Below are positions 8,102 to 16,826 of a stretch of 64,000 nucleotides of DNA, piece after piece. This DNA comes from Siphonobacter sp. SORGH_AS_0500 (GTDB lineage: Bacteria; Bacteroidota; Bacteroidia; Cytophagales; Spirosomataceae): the NCBI RefSeq assembly GCF_002838835.1, contig NZ_NHPP01000007.1, positions 1 to 64,000 of the forward strand, in the 5' to 3' direction. The first letter of the stretch is position 1. The number at the start of each line of letters is the position of its first letter. The notes beneath the pieces are model-generated. The model did no database searches, was not told the origin of the DNA, and saw only the letters and a list, made by a program, of their open reading frames with translations. The position numbers and the translations under genes are program-made.

Positions 8102-8254
8102 ATGGAATCATTACTGGAAAGCAAACCCAAGGCAACCAAAGAACAGACTCAAGACTGGAAGGAAGCCGAAAATTCAACGTTACCCCTTTCGGAGTGGCTG
8201 ATTGAAATGGTAGTAATGAGTATGACTATTCTCATAGCATACGCTATTCTGTAG
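8102..8254 (+). CDS. Possible 50-residue single-pass membrane protein
   Basis: Short ATG-to-TAG frame of 50 codons: a polar, charged N-terminal half (MESLLESKPKATKEQ, then a Trp-containing stretch) and a hydrophobic C-terminal helix (LIEMVVMSMTILIAYAIL), the shape of a small single-pass membrane peptide. It starts 24 bp past the PepSY terminator and ends before a structured palindromic region. No homology is recognised and no clear promoter or ribosome site is seen, so it may be a chance frame. Confidence 0.35.
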   Translation: MESLLESKPKATKEQTQDWKEAENSTLPLSEWLIEMVVMSMTILIAYAIL

Positions 8255-8255
8255 A

Positions 8256-8332
8256 GCGGTGGAGGCATCAAAAAGAAACCCCACGCTCCTAAAAGGAATG
8301 TGGGGTTAATGTAGATCATGTGACTCCACCGC
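8256..8332. repeat. Nested inverted repeat (two stems), possible structured RNA
   Basis: Outer stem GCGGTGGAG (8256-8264) pairs with CTCCACCGC (8324-8332). Inside it, AACCCCAC (8277-8284) pairs with GTGGGGTT (8300-8307). There is no T-run after either stem. A further ten-base inverted pair, GTCACGTTAC (8339-8348) and GTAACGTGAC (8404-8413), follows. Together they fill the 235 bp between the small frame and the reductase gene. Confidence 0.5.
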
Positions 8333-8489
8333 CTTGGTGTCACGTTACTAAATATGTACCTTATAAGACTCAAGTCGCCACTTGTCCTTATTGTCAATTC
8401 AAAGGTAACGTGACTTTAGTGACTGCGAAGGCTTCTTCGATGGACTGTAGATTTCAGGCTTTATTTGGGTAATAACCTTGTATTTCCTG

Positions 8490-9134
8490 TTAGTATCCAA
8501 TCGTAAAGCGTTTTTGTACAAATTGTGGTTTTTCTAATTCATCCACAATAGCTACAGCCAGGTCTTCTACTGAGATTCGGCTTTTGCCTTTTTCATCGAA
8601 AACGGGGCTTTCCAATTCCGTACGATATTTTCCTGTACGTTCGCCAGGAACGAGTTCGATGGCTGGGCTTAGAAACGTCCAGTCAATCGTTGATTCTTTT
8701 TTAATTACATTCAGAAAGTCACGGGCAGAAGTAGCTCCGGCTTTCCATTCTGCGGGAAATTGAGGCGTATCTACTAATTGCACTCCTGGAGCAGCATACA
8801 AACTTCCGGCCCCTCCCACAACGATCAGACGCGAAACGCCCGCTTCTTTCGTTCCGTCCAGGATGGCTTGTGATCCTTTGAGAAAATCCTCGTACAGGTT
8901 TGGGTTAGTCCAGCCCGCGTTGTAAGAACTCACAACGGCATCATGACCTGCTACCAGTGATTTTACTTCTTCTTTGGTCTGAACATCACCCGCTTTCACC
9001 GTTAGAAATTCAGACGTATTCGTGATTTTATCGGTATTCCGAGCGATGGCCGTTACTTCATGACCGCGGTTTAAAGCTTCGTTTAAAACGGCAGTTCCTA
9101 CAAATCCAGTAGCTCCAATGAGTGCAATTTTCAT
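8490..9134 (-). CDS. NAD(P)-binding NmrA/atypical SDR-like reductase
   Basis: A 214-residue Rossmann protein. The N-terminus MKIALIGATGFVGTAVL carries the GATGFVG dinucleotide-binding motif typical of atypical short-chain dehydrogenases (YwnB/NmrA-like), followed by a basic residue after strand 2 (AIARN) consistent with NADP preference. No classical YxxxK pair is evident, as expected for this group, so catalysis on a substrate is uncertain and a redox sensor role is possible. It diverges from an HxlR-type regulator; pairing of such reductases with HxlR regulators is common, often for electrophile or quinone stress. Confidence 0.85.
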   Translation of the reverse strand: MKIALIGATGFVGTAVLNEALNRGHEVTAIARNTDKITNTSEFLTVKAGDVQTKEEVKSLVAGHDAVVSSYNAGWTNPNLYEDFLKGSQAILDGTKEAGVSRLIVVGGAGSLYAAPGVQLVDTPQFPAEWKAGATSARDFLNVIKKESTIDWTFLSPAIELVPGERTGKYRTELESPVFDEKGKSRISVEDLAVAIVDELEKPQFVQKRFTIGY

Positions 9135-9233
9135 TTTATTAGTTATTTTTGTTTCCTTGGTTACTTTTAATAACTCAAAAGTAAATCAATGGTTTAAGCC
9201 TTACAAGAAGGCATTTTTCGATAACTAAGGCAC

Positions 9234-9649
9234 ATGGAAGTAACTATTGTTGATACTCAGGAAAATCCGGTTCAGGAAAAATAGAAAAAATTTTCAGTAA
9301 CACCGATGGACTCGGCGTCTGCCCCGTTCGTGGCATTCTTGACCGGATTGGGGATAAGTGGTCATTCCTAACGATTATCCATTTAGGCAATGCCGGAACG
9401 CTGCGTTTTAATGAATTAAAGGCTCAGATTGGTGACGTTTCCCAACGAATGCTGACCGTTACCTTGAGAAGTCTGGAAGAAGACGGGCTGGTTCAACGGC
9501 AGGTGTATGCCGAAGTTCCACCTCGGGTAGAATATCAGTTGACTGCTTTAGGTAAAAGCCTGCTGCAACGAATGATTGACCTCGCCGAATGGGCCAATAT
9601 GTACAAGGCAGAGATTGTGAAGGCTCGGCAGAAATACTCGGAGAACTAG
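9234..9649 (+). pseudogene. HxlR-family transcriptional regulator, frame interrupted by a 1-bp deletion
   Basis: Winged-helix regulator of the HxlR type. The domain CPVRGILDRIGDKWSF, the recognition region LRFNELKAQIGDVSQRML and the wing LVQRQVYAEVPPRVEY are intact, but the frame that contains them has no ATG upstream. The ATG at 9234 opens MEVTIVDTQENPVQEK and then meets TAG at 9282. Adding one A to the five-A run at 9277-9281 joins this to IEKIFSNTDGLGV and gives a normal 138-residue protein. Only the fragment from 9449 would be called otherwise. Because the same defect recurs in essential genes of this window, a sequence error is more likely than true inactivation. It would regulate the divergent reductase at 8490-9134. 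Confidence 0.8.
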
Positions 9650-9655
9650 TCTATC

Positions 9656-9689
9656 AAAAAATGCCCGAAAGTTTTAGAACTTTCGGGCA
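9656..9689 (-). terminator. Terminator between hxlR and uvrB
   Basis: Twelve-base perfect stem TGCCCGAAAGTT (9662-9673) with AACTTTCGGGCA (9678-9689). The A run at 9656-9661 reads as a T tract for uvrB on the minus strand. It lies between two convergent genes and may serve both. Confidence 0.85.
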
Positions 9690-9707
9690 GCAATAGGCTA
9701 CCAATAA

Positions 9708-11722
9708 CTACAACATCTTCTTCAAACTCAGCATTTCATCCCGAAGCTTGGCAGCATTCATAAAGTCGAGTTCTTTAGCGGCCTGCTCCATTTCTTTCTG
9801 CACCTGTTTGATGCGTTCGTTAATAGCATCTTTATCCATATAGGCCATCACAGGGTCGGCAGCCAGCGAGATCTCCTGAGGTTCCACATAATAATTTCGA
9901 GAGGGCTTACCCATGACATCCGCAATGCTGGTTTGTTCCAGAATTACGTCTTTCGATTTACGTACCGTTCTCGGAGTTATCCCATTATCGGCGTTATACT
10001 CCATTTGTAAGGCCCGGCGACGAGCCGTTTCACTAATGGCTTTTTCCATGGATCCCGTAATGCGGTCGGCGTACATCAATACCTTACCGCGATCATTCCG
10101 GGCTGCCCGACCAATCGTCTGAATCAGTGAACGAATATCCCGCAGGAACCCTTCTTTATCAGCATCCATAATCGCAACCAGCGAAACTTCAGGTAAATCC
10201 AAGCCTTCCCGAAGGAGGTTAACCCCCACCAGTACATCAAAGATACCCAAACGTAACTCCCGCAAAATTTCGACCCGTTCGAGCGTTTTTACTTCCGAGT
10301 GAATATACCGGCACTTCACACCTACCCGATCCAGGTACTTGGAAAGCTCTTCGGCCATTCGCTTGGTCAGAGTGGTTACCAGCACCCGCTCCTCGCGTTT
10401 AATGCGATCGTGAATTTCATCCAGTAAATCATCAATCTGGTTAATGCTGGGGCGAACTTCAATTTCCGGATCTAATAGACCCGTTGGGCGAATGATTTGT
10501 TCAACAACAACCCCTTCGCTCCGGCGTAATTCATAATCAGCGGGCGTAGCAGAAACGTAGAGCGTTTGTAAGGCCATACTTTCGAATTCCTGGAAAGTCA
10601 AAGGACGGTTATCCAGAGCACTAGGTAAGCGGAACCCATAATCAACCAGGGCTTCCTTACGCGAACGGTCACCGCCCCACATCGCCCGAATCTGCGGAAC
10701 GGTTACGTGACTTTCGTCAATCACCATGAGGTAATCTTCGGGGAAAAAGTCCAGCAGGCAGAAAGGTCGCTGGCCGGGTAATCGGTTATCAAAATAACGG
10801 GAATAGTTCTCAATACCCGAGCAATACCCTAACTCCCGCATCATTTCCATGTCGAATTCCGTCCGTTGCTTAATTCGGTCGGCTTCCTGCAAACGCAGTT
10901 CTTTTTCGAAAATTTGATCTGTTCCACCAGATCATCCTGAATTTCGTGCATGGCCCGGGCCAGCGTATCGCGACCCGTTACAAACAGATTGGCCGGGAAA
11001 ATGGCTACGCGGTTTTCTTCGCCAATCTTCTTACCCGATGCCGGATCAATCCGATGAATGGCTTCTATTTCATCCCCAAAAAAGATGAAACGATACCCAA
11101 ACTCTGCATAGGGTAAGTGAACATCAACGGTGTCCCCTTTCACCCGGAACGTTCCCCGGGCGAAATCGGCTTCCGTTCTCGAATATAAAATCTCAACCAG
11201 GCGATACAGGAACTGGTTTCGAGAGTATAACTCTCCGACCCCCACCCGCATAATGCTCTTACGGAATTCGTCGGGGTTACCCATACCGTAGATACACGAA
11301 ACCGAAGCCACCACAATCACATCCCGCCGACCAGACATCAACGCTGAAGTGGCTGAAAGTCGAAGTTTGTCGATTTCCTGATTAATGGCAAGATCTTTCT
11401 CGATGTACGTATTCGTCGTGGCGATATACGCCTCGGGCTGGTAGTAATCGTAGTAACTAATGAAGTACTCGACGGCGTTATTGGGGAAGAACTGCTTGAA
11501 CTCACCGTACAATTGAGCCGCCAGCGTTTTGTTATGGCTGAGAATCAGCGTCGGACGATTAATTTCTTTAATAACATTAGCTACCGTAAAGGTTTTACCC
11601 GAGCCGGTTACCCCCAGCAAGACCTGAGCCGGTTCATTTCGGTTAATTCCTTCAACGAGCTGCTGAATGGCTTTGGGCTGGTCGCCCGTGGGCTGATATT
11701 CAGAGGTTAATTCAAAATTCAT
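9708..11722 (-). CDS. uvrB: Excinuclease ABC subunit B, frame interrupted by a 1-bp deletion
   Basis: UvrB, the damage-verifying helicase-like subunit of nucleotide excision repair. Walker A GVTGSGKT lies near the N-terminus after [19 protein letters not shown]; the beta-hairpin [10 protein letters not shown], helicase motifs ([18 protein letters not shown]) and the C-terminal UvrC-binding UVR helix pair (ending [12 protein letters not shown]) are present. Two frames carry it: the N-terminal one fails after DLVEQIKF and the C-terminal one resumes at [17 protein letters not shown]. Restoring one A to the four-A run at 10909-10912 yields [14 protein letters not shown] and an intact 671-residue protein. 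The ATG at 11722 is chosen because homology begins there; the frame runs on to 11836 without it. Confidence 0.95.
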
Positions 11723-11933
11723 GGCGTTCGGTTCAGCTTCTTTACACAAAAAAATCGAAAGGACAATCAGCCCTTTTCGAATGAGTGAAACTACTAAAAA
11801 ATGGTCAGAAAGATACGATTCGGGCCATCCAGACATTAACGCTTAAAAAAGCCTTTCCATTCCAACTTTTTGAAAAAACTTGGGGTCTTTCGCGTAGTTG
11901 ATGTAATCCATTATTTACCCTGCACCTATCCTT

Positions 11934-12860
11934 ATGAAATGCCTTTATTACTTCTGCTTTTTCTGTATTGTGACGGTATATTTGACTAGCTGCCAAACGG
12001 TACGTAATTACCGACTCGGAGCTGGACTTCATGCTCATGATCTGATTTATCAACCTAAACCCTTCGCTCCTAAAGACAGCGGTGTTCATTCAGCGTGGTA
12101 TGTGGGTGGCGTTTATACCGTGGGCGATGGTTACAATAGAGCTACTAACGCATCAAAAAATGGCTATAAATTTGGGTTAGCACAAGTAAGCAGAGCTCAT
12201 AGCTGGAGAAATGCAAGTATCTCTTACGGAACTTTTGGCTTTATTGGAACGTATGCCATTGGTCCTTATACCTTTTCAGAATACGATACCACGAGTCATA
12301 CATCTAGCCCCAGCTATGGGAGATTATTCAGTCAATACGCGGGAACGTATCACTTTTACGGTTGGGGCATGAGGGGTAGTGCTCACCTAAATGCATGTAT
12401 TGGCGGGGGAAAACATGTCAATTGGCGGTACCTAGGAATTGAATGGGCTTACAGTCAGGAATATGGCTCATTGTATGATATTCGCCAGAAAATACCTAAC
12501 AAGACCATTTATCACTCTCGTTACGTAGGCTTAGGCTCAAGAGAATATACGGATAACTGGATCGTTGCTTCTTCCCGAGGGTTAACAACGCTGGCTTTAT
12601 CGAGTGAATTGGTTTTCAATCATTTCCCCGACAACGAAGGAGCTATGATTCTAAAAGCTACCTGGGGAAAAACCATTACGAAAGATTATACCGGCCCTCA
12701 ATGGTTTAATACTTCAAATATCATGCTGGCCTTTCAGGTTGAAAGGCATTTGGCATCTTGTACAATAGGTAACAACGCCCGAAAGCCCGCTATCCAGTTC
12801 GGTTATATTTATCGACTAGGAGAATTTCGAACAAAGAAAAAGCGAGCCAGTAATTACTAG
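11934..12860 (+). CDS. Hypothetical lipoprotein with aromatic-rich beta-strand body
   Basis: A 308-residue predicted lipoprotein: MKCLYYFCFFCIVTVYLTSC ends at a lipobox Cys20. The body is rich in Tyr, Trp, Gly and Ser with alternating polar/hydrophobic strands (for example WGMRGSAHLNACIGGG, YIYRLGEF at the end), suggesting a beta-barrel or beta-sandwich at the outer membrane. No named domain is recognised. It diverges from uvrB and converges on asd. Confidence 0.7.
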   Translation: MKCLYYFCFFCIVTVYLTSCQTVRNYRLGAGLHAHDLIYQPKPFAPKDSGVHSAWYVGGVYTVGDGYNRATNASKNGYKFGLAQVSRAHSWRNASISYGTFGFIGTYAIGPYTFSEYDTTSHTSSPSYGRLFSQYAGTYHFYGWGMRGSAHLNACIGGGKHVNWRYLGIEWAYSQEYGSLYDIRQKIPNKTIYHSRYVGLGSREYTDNWIVASSRGLTTLALSSELVFNHFPDNEGAMILKATWGKTITKDYTGPQWFNTSNIMLAFQVERHLASCTIGNNARKPAIQFGYIYRLGEFRTKKKRASNY

Positions 12861-12874
12861 CCCGCTCTTTCTTC
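12837..12874. terminator. Probable bidirectional terminator between the lipoprotein gene and asd
   Basis: An A-rich left arm (AAAAAGCGAGC) and right arm (GCCCGCTCTTTCTT) pair imperfectly around a self-complementary AGTAATTACT centre. It overlaps the stop of the lipoprotein gene and precedes the asd stop on the other strand. Confidence 0.5.
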
Positions 12875-12887
12875 ATTAGTAATAACT

Positions 12888-13880
12888 TTATACTAACTCA
12901 TTTGTATTCAGATATTCAGCGATCTGAACGGCGTTCGTGGCTGCTCCTTTACGCAGGTTGTCAGCTACGATCCATAAGTTCAGGGTGTTCGGCTGAGATT
13001 CGTCCCGACGGATGCGACCCACGAAGGTTTCATCTTTGCCGTGAGCCGTTAATGGCATCGGATATACCTGATTTTTTGGATCATCCTGAACCACTACACC
13101 GGGAGCTTTTTCCAGAATGGCCCGTACTTCTTCCAGATCGAAGTCGTTTTCAAATTCGATGTTAACTGCCTCTGAGTGACCACCAATCGTAGGAATACGT
13201 ACCGTAGTAGCCGTTACCGCGATGGTTTCATCCCCCATGATTTTCTTGGTTTCATTCACCATTTTCATTTCCTCTTTCGTATAGCCGTTATCCAGGAATA
13301 CGTCGATGTGAGGAAGTACGTTCAGGTCGATGGGGTGAGGATATACTTTTTTCACCGTATCATCGCCTTTACGCTCGGCAAATAACTGGTCAACCGCCGC
13401 TTTACCCGTACCTGTTACAGACTGATATGTCGAAACGACTACGCGTTTGATTTTATATTGCTGATGCAGCGGGTTCAACACCACCACCATCTGAATCGTT
13501 GAACAGTTGGGGTTTGCAATGATTTTATCTTCTTTCGTCAGCGTGTGAGCGTTGATTTCGGGTACTACGAGTTTTTTCGTAGGGTCCATCCGCCAGGCTG
13601 AAGAGTTATCAATTACAAAAATGCCTGCTTCTGCAAACTTGGGAGCCAGCTCCAGAGAAGTGCTACCGCCCGCTGAGAAAATGGCGATTGCTGGTTTAGC
13701 AACAATGGCATCTTCAAAACTAACTACGGTATATTCCTGTCCCTTGAAGCTTACTTTTTTACCCACAGAACGCTCAGAAGCGACCGGAATGAGTTCGGTG
13801 ATGGGGAAGTTACGTTCTTCCAATACTTTTAACATCTCACCACCCACGAGGCCGGTGGCTCCAACTACAGCAACTTTCAT
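12888..13880 (-). CDS. asd: Aspartate-semialdehyde dehydrogenase
   Basis: NADP-dependent conversion of aspartyl-4-phosphate to aspartate semialdehyde, the branch point to lysine/diaminopimelate, methionine and threonine. The 330-residue length is standard. Seen in the sequence: GATGLVGGEML dinucleotide motif (7-17), the catalytic Cys126 in NPNCSTIQMV, the SVTGTGKAAVDQL substrate loop, and the GGHSEAVNIEF segment with the catalytic His. Transcribed alone; a 321-bp gap separates it from the folate gene upstream. Confidence 0.97.
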   Translation of the reverse strand: MKVAVVGATGLVGGEMLKVLEERNFPITELIPVASERSVGKKVSFKGQEYTVVSFEDAIVAKPAIAIFSAGGSTSLELAPKFAEAGIFVIDNSSAWRMDPTKKLVVPEINAHTLTKEDKIIANPNCSTIQMVVVLNPLHQQYKIKRVVVSTYQSVTGTGKAAVDQLFAERKGDDTVKKVYPHPIDLNVLPHIDVFLDNGYTKEEMKMVNETKKIMGDETIAVTATTVRIPTIGGHSEAVNIEFENDFDLEEVRAILEKAPGVVVQDDPKNQVYPMPLTAHGKDETFVGRIRRDESQPNTLNLWIVADNLRKGAATNAVQIAEYLNTNELV

Positions 13881-14201
13881 TGTTTTGTAACGAAGAAATT
13901 ATAGTGAATAAATAGACTCTTGTTTTCGTAATATGCTCATATTCAACAGCAATTTTCGTACCAGTGTTGAGGTATGGCCATAAAAAAATTCGTCACCGTG
14001 AAGGAGAGAAAACCGACAAAACAATTCTGGCAAACGAGGGTCGAGGCCCCGCTCACTCCGAATGTTCTATTTAATTTTCTTTGTGTTCACTGTGACGAAT
14101 TGTCGAATTGGCCGCAAAGTAAGGGGTTTCTCGGCGATTGAAAAACAGTTACCCCGTTTTTTTATTTTTCTTTTGAAAAGTATTCCCAAACAAAGGCTAG
14201 C
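13881..14201. other. 321-bp intergenic gap with no recognised feature
   Basis: AT-rich in the first 100 bp next to the asd start, then a mixed stretch. No convincing hairpin terminator, no -7 element for asd that fits TAnnTTTG, and no frame with coding character; a 97-codon frame beginning at 14062 runs antisense into the folate gene and looks spurious. Confidence 0.5.
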
Positions 14202-14785
14202 TCAGTGCATAAAATGCCAAATCTCCTGCGGAGTAATGCAGGCCGTTAAAGGCACATCATCTGAGGTAATATCCGTAATGAGTGGTACCGGCTCGAAAAA
14301 TGAAACGCCAATCTTCTGGACCTCCTGCCGACAACGGGATAAAAACCGATCGTAAAAGCCCATGCCGTACCCTACCCGATTTCCAGCCAGATCGAAAGCC
14401 ATTAATGGAATCAGGACTGCATCAATTTCAGCATCCGCAATTTCCATTGAAGTCCCCGGGACGGGCTCAGGAATTCCCCATTGGTTTTCCACAATTTCAG
14501 TAGTTGCGGTTAGTAAATAGTGGGTTAACCGTCGTGTCTCTGGATTAGAACGTGAAACCACTATATTGATTTGTGGATAACTCTCTTGAACCTTGTGGAT
14601 AACTTCATACATATCCACCTCTCTCTTCTTTCGAATGGGCAAAAAACGTGTAAGGTGTGAATAGAGGTTACCAGTGACGAAAGAATTAAATGTTGAGCAA
14701 TCGCCTGACTGTGGATAACTAGTTCCTCATCGGTTAATCCCTGCCGTTTCTGACGGAATTCTTTTCGTAGTTCTGCTTTAGTCAT
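14202..14785 (-). CDS. 5-formyltetrahydrofolate cyclo-ligase, frame interrupted by a 1-bp deletion
   Basis: ATP-dependent return of 5-formyl-THF to 5,10-methenyl-THF. The N-terminal frame starts MTKAELRKEFRQKRQGL at the ATG at 14785 and the C-terminal frame holds the diagnostic VGYGMGFYDRFL and LIPLMAFDLAGNRVG segments. They are out of register: after TLHVF the N-terminal frame reads nonsense. Adding one A to the six-A run at 14641-14646 gives HVFLPIRKKREVDMYEV and a normal 194-residue enzyme. Three perfect DnaA boxes (TTATCCACA on the minus strand) fall inside the gene at 14572, 14594 and 14710. Confidence 0.9.
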
Positions 14786-14954
14786 AACGCTGTTTTTCGG
14801 TCTCAAGCCATTCTTATCTGCGATTTCAACCTTTCTTCCCGCTTATTGACCATTACTACTGATATCATTCACCTTCTTCCAGGCTTGCACATCTGCTAAT
14901 TGAATTCGAAAGTAAAGAATTCCTGTTAAAAGAACCTTCTAAATAGACATAGCC

Positions 14955-15674
14955 ATGAAACGCTCCTTAATTGCCATCGCCGCTTTATCCACCCTTACTT
15001 CGGTAGCTTTTGGACAAGCCCCTGCGGATACGTTACCCACCTTACCTACCAAACCAGTTAAGGTATTAAGCTGGATTCCTGCTGTTACCCACGGTATGGA
15101 TTTCTCTTTCGGACTCAATGCTCTGAACGTGAAAAACTCAAATGGCATCTCAGGCTATGACCTTCGTCCACTGGGAAGTCGCTTCGTATCCATCGGTTCT
15201 TCTCACCGTTTTCGCTTATACAAAGGCAACAAAGCCGCCTTCGCGTTGAAAACGGGCGTGGAAGTTAGTTGGAATAACTTCATGTTTCAGGAAAACAACG
15301 TAGTTAATGCGGCCAATGGACAGGTTACTTTCCCCGAAGCGGGTCGTCCTCTACAGAAAAGTAAATTAACTGCCGCTTACCTTAATATTCCAGTAATGCC
15401 CACAGTAGTGTTCCGCGAAGGAGTGGTTTCTCAGGTTAGTTTCGGGGGTTATGCGGGTATGAGACTGGACAGTTACACGAAAATCAAAGATCAGGATGGT
15501 AACAAAAGTCGCGATCATGGTCGCTTTTACATGAATAACATACGTTACGGCGTAGCTCTTGACATTGCCTTCCGCAAAGCGGGTTCCTTCTTTGTTCAAT
15601 ATGATTTAAATAATGTTTTCCAAACCAATAAAGGTCCCGAAATGAGTGCAATTAATTTTGGAATTCGTTTATAA
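14955..15674 (+). CDS. Outer-membrane beta-barrel protein
   Basis: A 239-residue exported protein with signal MKRSLIAIAALSTLTSVAFGQ. The mature part is a run of amphipathic strands (HGMDFSFGLNAL, KAAFALKTGVEVSW, VSQVSFGGYAGMRLD, NIRYGVALDIAF, GSFFVQYDL) ending INFGIRL, the pattern of an eight-stranded barrel of the PorT/OmpA-like type common in this phylum. No enzymatic motif. Monocistronic: divergent from the folate gene upstream and closed by a strong 20-bp stem downstream. Confidence 0.8.
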   Translation: MKRSLIAIAALSTLTSVAFGQAPADTLPTLPTKPVKVLSWIPAVTHGMDFSFGLNALNVKNSNGISGYDLRPLGSRFVSIGSSHRFRLYKGNKAAFALKTGVEVSWNNFMFQENNVVNAANGQVTFPEAGRPLQKSKLTAAYLNIPVMPTVVFREGVVSQVSFGGYAGMRLDSYTKIKDQDGNKSRDHGRFYMNNIRYGVALDIAFRKAGSFFVQYDLNNVFQTNKGPEMSAINFGIRL

Positions 15675-15694
15675 TATAGTTCCATACTTCCCTC

Positions 15695-15751
15695 TTAATC
15701 GGGCTTTTAAAAGCGATAAATCGTTGCTTTTAAAAGCCCGATTAACATTTA
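15695..15751 (+). terminator. 20-bp perfect stem-loop downstream of the barrel gene
   Basis: A 20-base perfect inverted repeat at 15695-15714 and 15726-15745 with an 11-nt loop; each arm contains the self-complementary GCTTTTAAAAGC. It sits 20 bp after the stop. The arm is unusually long for a simple terminator and there is no long T-run after it. Confidence 0.65.
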
Positions 15752-15827
15752 AATTAATTCGTAATATTTATATATTTACAAAGTCCATAATCAATTAAAA
15801 TATTAATCTCCACAACTAACCTTGTCC

Positions 15828-16745
15828 ATGAGAAAATTATTCCTTTTCCTATCTTTATTACTATTCGCGTTATCATCTCTTCAAGCTCAAAATCTAGATA
15901 GCCTAAAGCTTGAACATGAAAAAATTGAAAAATCTCTTCGCTATCAGACTGGTGTTATTAAGCTGGAAGAAGGCAATGCTACACTCACGGTTCCGGCAGG
16001 CTTTCAATTTCTCGACAAGAAACAAAGCCAGTATGTCTTAACGGACTTATGGGGTAATCCAGCCAATGAATCTATTCTGGGATTACTTGTTCCTGTCAAT
16101 CACGGTGTCTTAGGAGAAAAAAGCTGGGTCTTTACCATTAGCTATGATGCTATGGGTTATGTCAAAGACGATGATGCCCAGGACATCGATTACGATGATC
16201 TTTTAAAAGAACAACAGGAAGAAATTAACGAGGCTAATCCTGAAAGAATTAAGCAGGGTTATCCCCCATTAGAGTTAGTTAAATGGGCTTCTGTACCTTA
16301 TTATGATAGTAATAAAAAAGTACTTCACTGGGCTAAGGAATTGAAATTTGGAGATAGTGATGAACATACGTTAAACTATAATCTTCGAATTTTAGGAAGA
16401 AAAGGAATTTTCATGCTTAATGCTGTTGCATCTATGAGCGAACTTCCTGAAGTAAAAGCAAATATCGACAAAGTTTTAGGCAGTATTACTTTTAATCCCG
16501 GCAGTACATACGCTGACTATCTTCCCGATGTGGATAATGTTGCGGCCTGGACCATTGGAAGTTTGGTAGCAGGTAAGATTCTGACTAAAGTAGGATTCCT
16601 AGCACTGATATTGAAGTTTTGGAAAGCCATCATCGTAGCTATTGCTGCGGGCTGGGGAGTTATAAAGAGATTCTTCTTAGGTCGTAAAAAAGAAGAACTG
16701 GTTCCAGAAATTGAAGAAGATCCGACCTCTTCAACTGAAGCTTAG
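15828..16745 (+). CDS. DUF2167 membrane protein
   Basis: A 305-residue protein of the DUF2167 family. A signal (MRKLFLFLSLLLFALSSLQAQ) is followed by a soluble domain containing GLLVPVNHGVLGEKSWVFTI and the acidic DDDAQDIDYDDLL stretch, then NSNKKVLHWAKEL-type strands and a C-terminal hydrophobic helix (about 247-275) before a charged cytoplasmic tail. I use the ATG at 15828; a TTG two codons earlier is in frame. No -7 promoter was convincing. Function of DUF2167 is unknown. Confidence 0.85.
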   Translation: MRKLFLFLSLLLFALSSLQAQNLDSLKLEHEKIEKSLRYQTGVIKLEEGNATLTVPAGFQFLDKKQSQYVLTDLWGNPANESILGLLVPVNHGVLGEKSWVFTISYDAMGYVKDDDAQDIDYDDLLKEQQEEINEANPERIKQGYPPLELVKWASVPYYDSNKKVLHWAKELKFGDSDEHTLNYNLRILGRKGIFMLNAVASMSELPEVKANIDKVLGSITFNPGSTYADYLPDVDNVAAWTIGSLVAGKILTKVGFLALILKFWKAIIVAIAAGWGVIKRFFLGRKKEELVPEIEEDPTSSTEA

Positions 16746-16756
16746 TTACAACCACT

Positions 16757-16811
16757 TTACTAGTTAAATAAAAGAGCTCGGTAGGACCGAGCTCTTTTAT
16801 TTAACTAGTAA
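16757..16811. terminator. 26-bp perfect stem, 3-nt loop: bidirectional terminator
   Basis: Bases 16757-16782 and 16786-16811 are exact reverse complements with loop AGG. The core GAGCTCGGT/ACCGAGCTC is flanked by AAAA and TTTT runs on either side, so it can terminate both the DUF2167 gene and the convergent redoxin gene. Its perfect 26-bp arm is exceptional. Confidence 0.85.
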
Positions 16812-16826
16812 ATCTATTCTTCGTTA

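Noticed and set aside
8149..8397. 82-codon minus-strand frame
   Set aside because: Crosses the palindromic region and a terminator-like stem; no domain.
9449..9649. 66-residue regulator starting at an internal ATG
   Set aside because: It is the C-terminal half of an HxlR domain whose N-terminal half lies just upstream in the same frame; listed instead as one interrupted gene.
14062..14355. 97-codon plus-strand frame
   Set aside because: Antisense to the folate cyclo-ligase C-terminus, which is clearly conserved.
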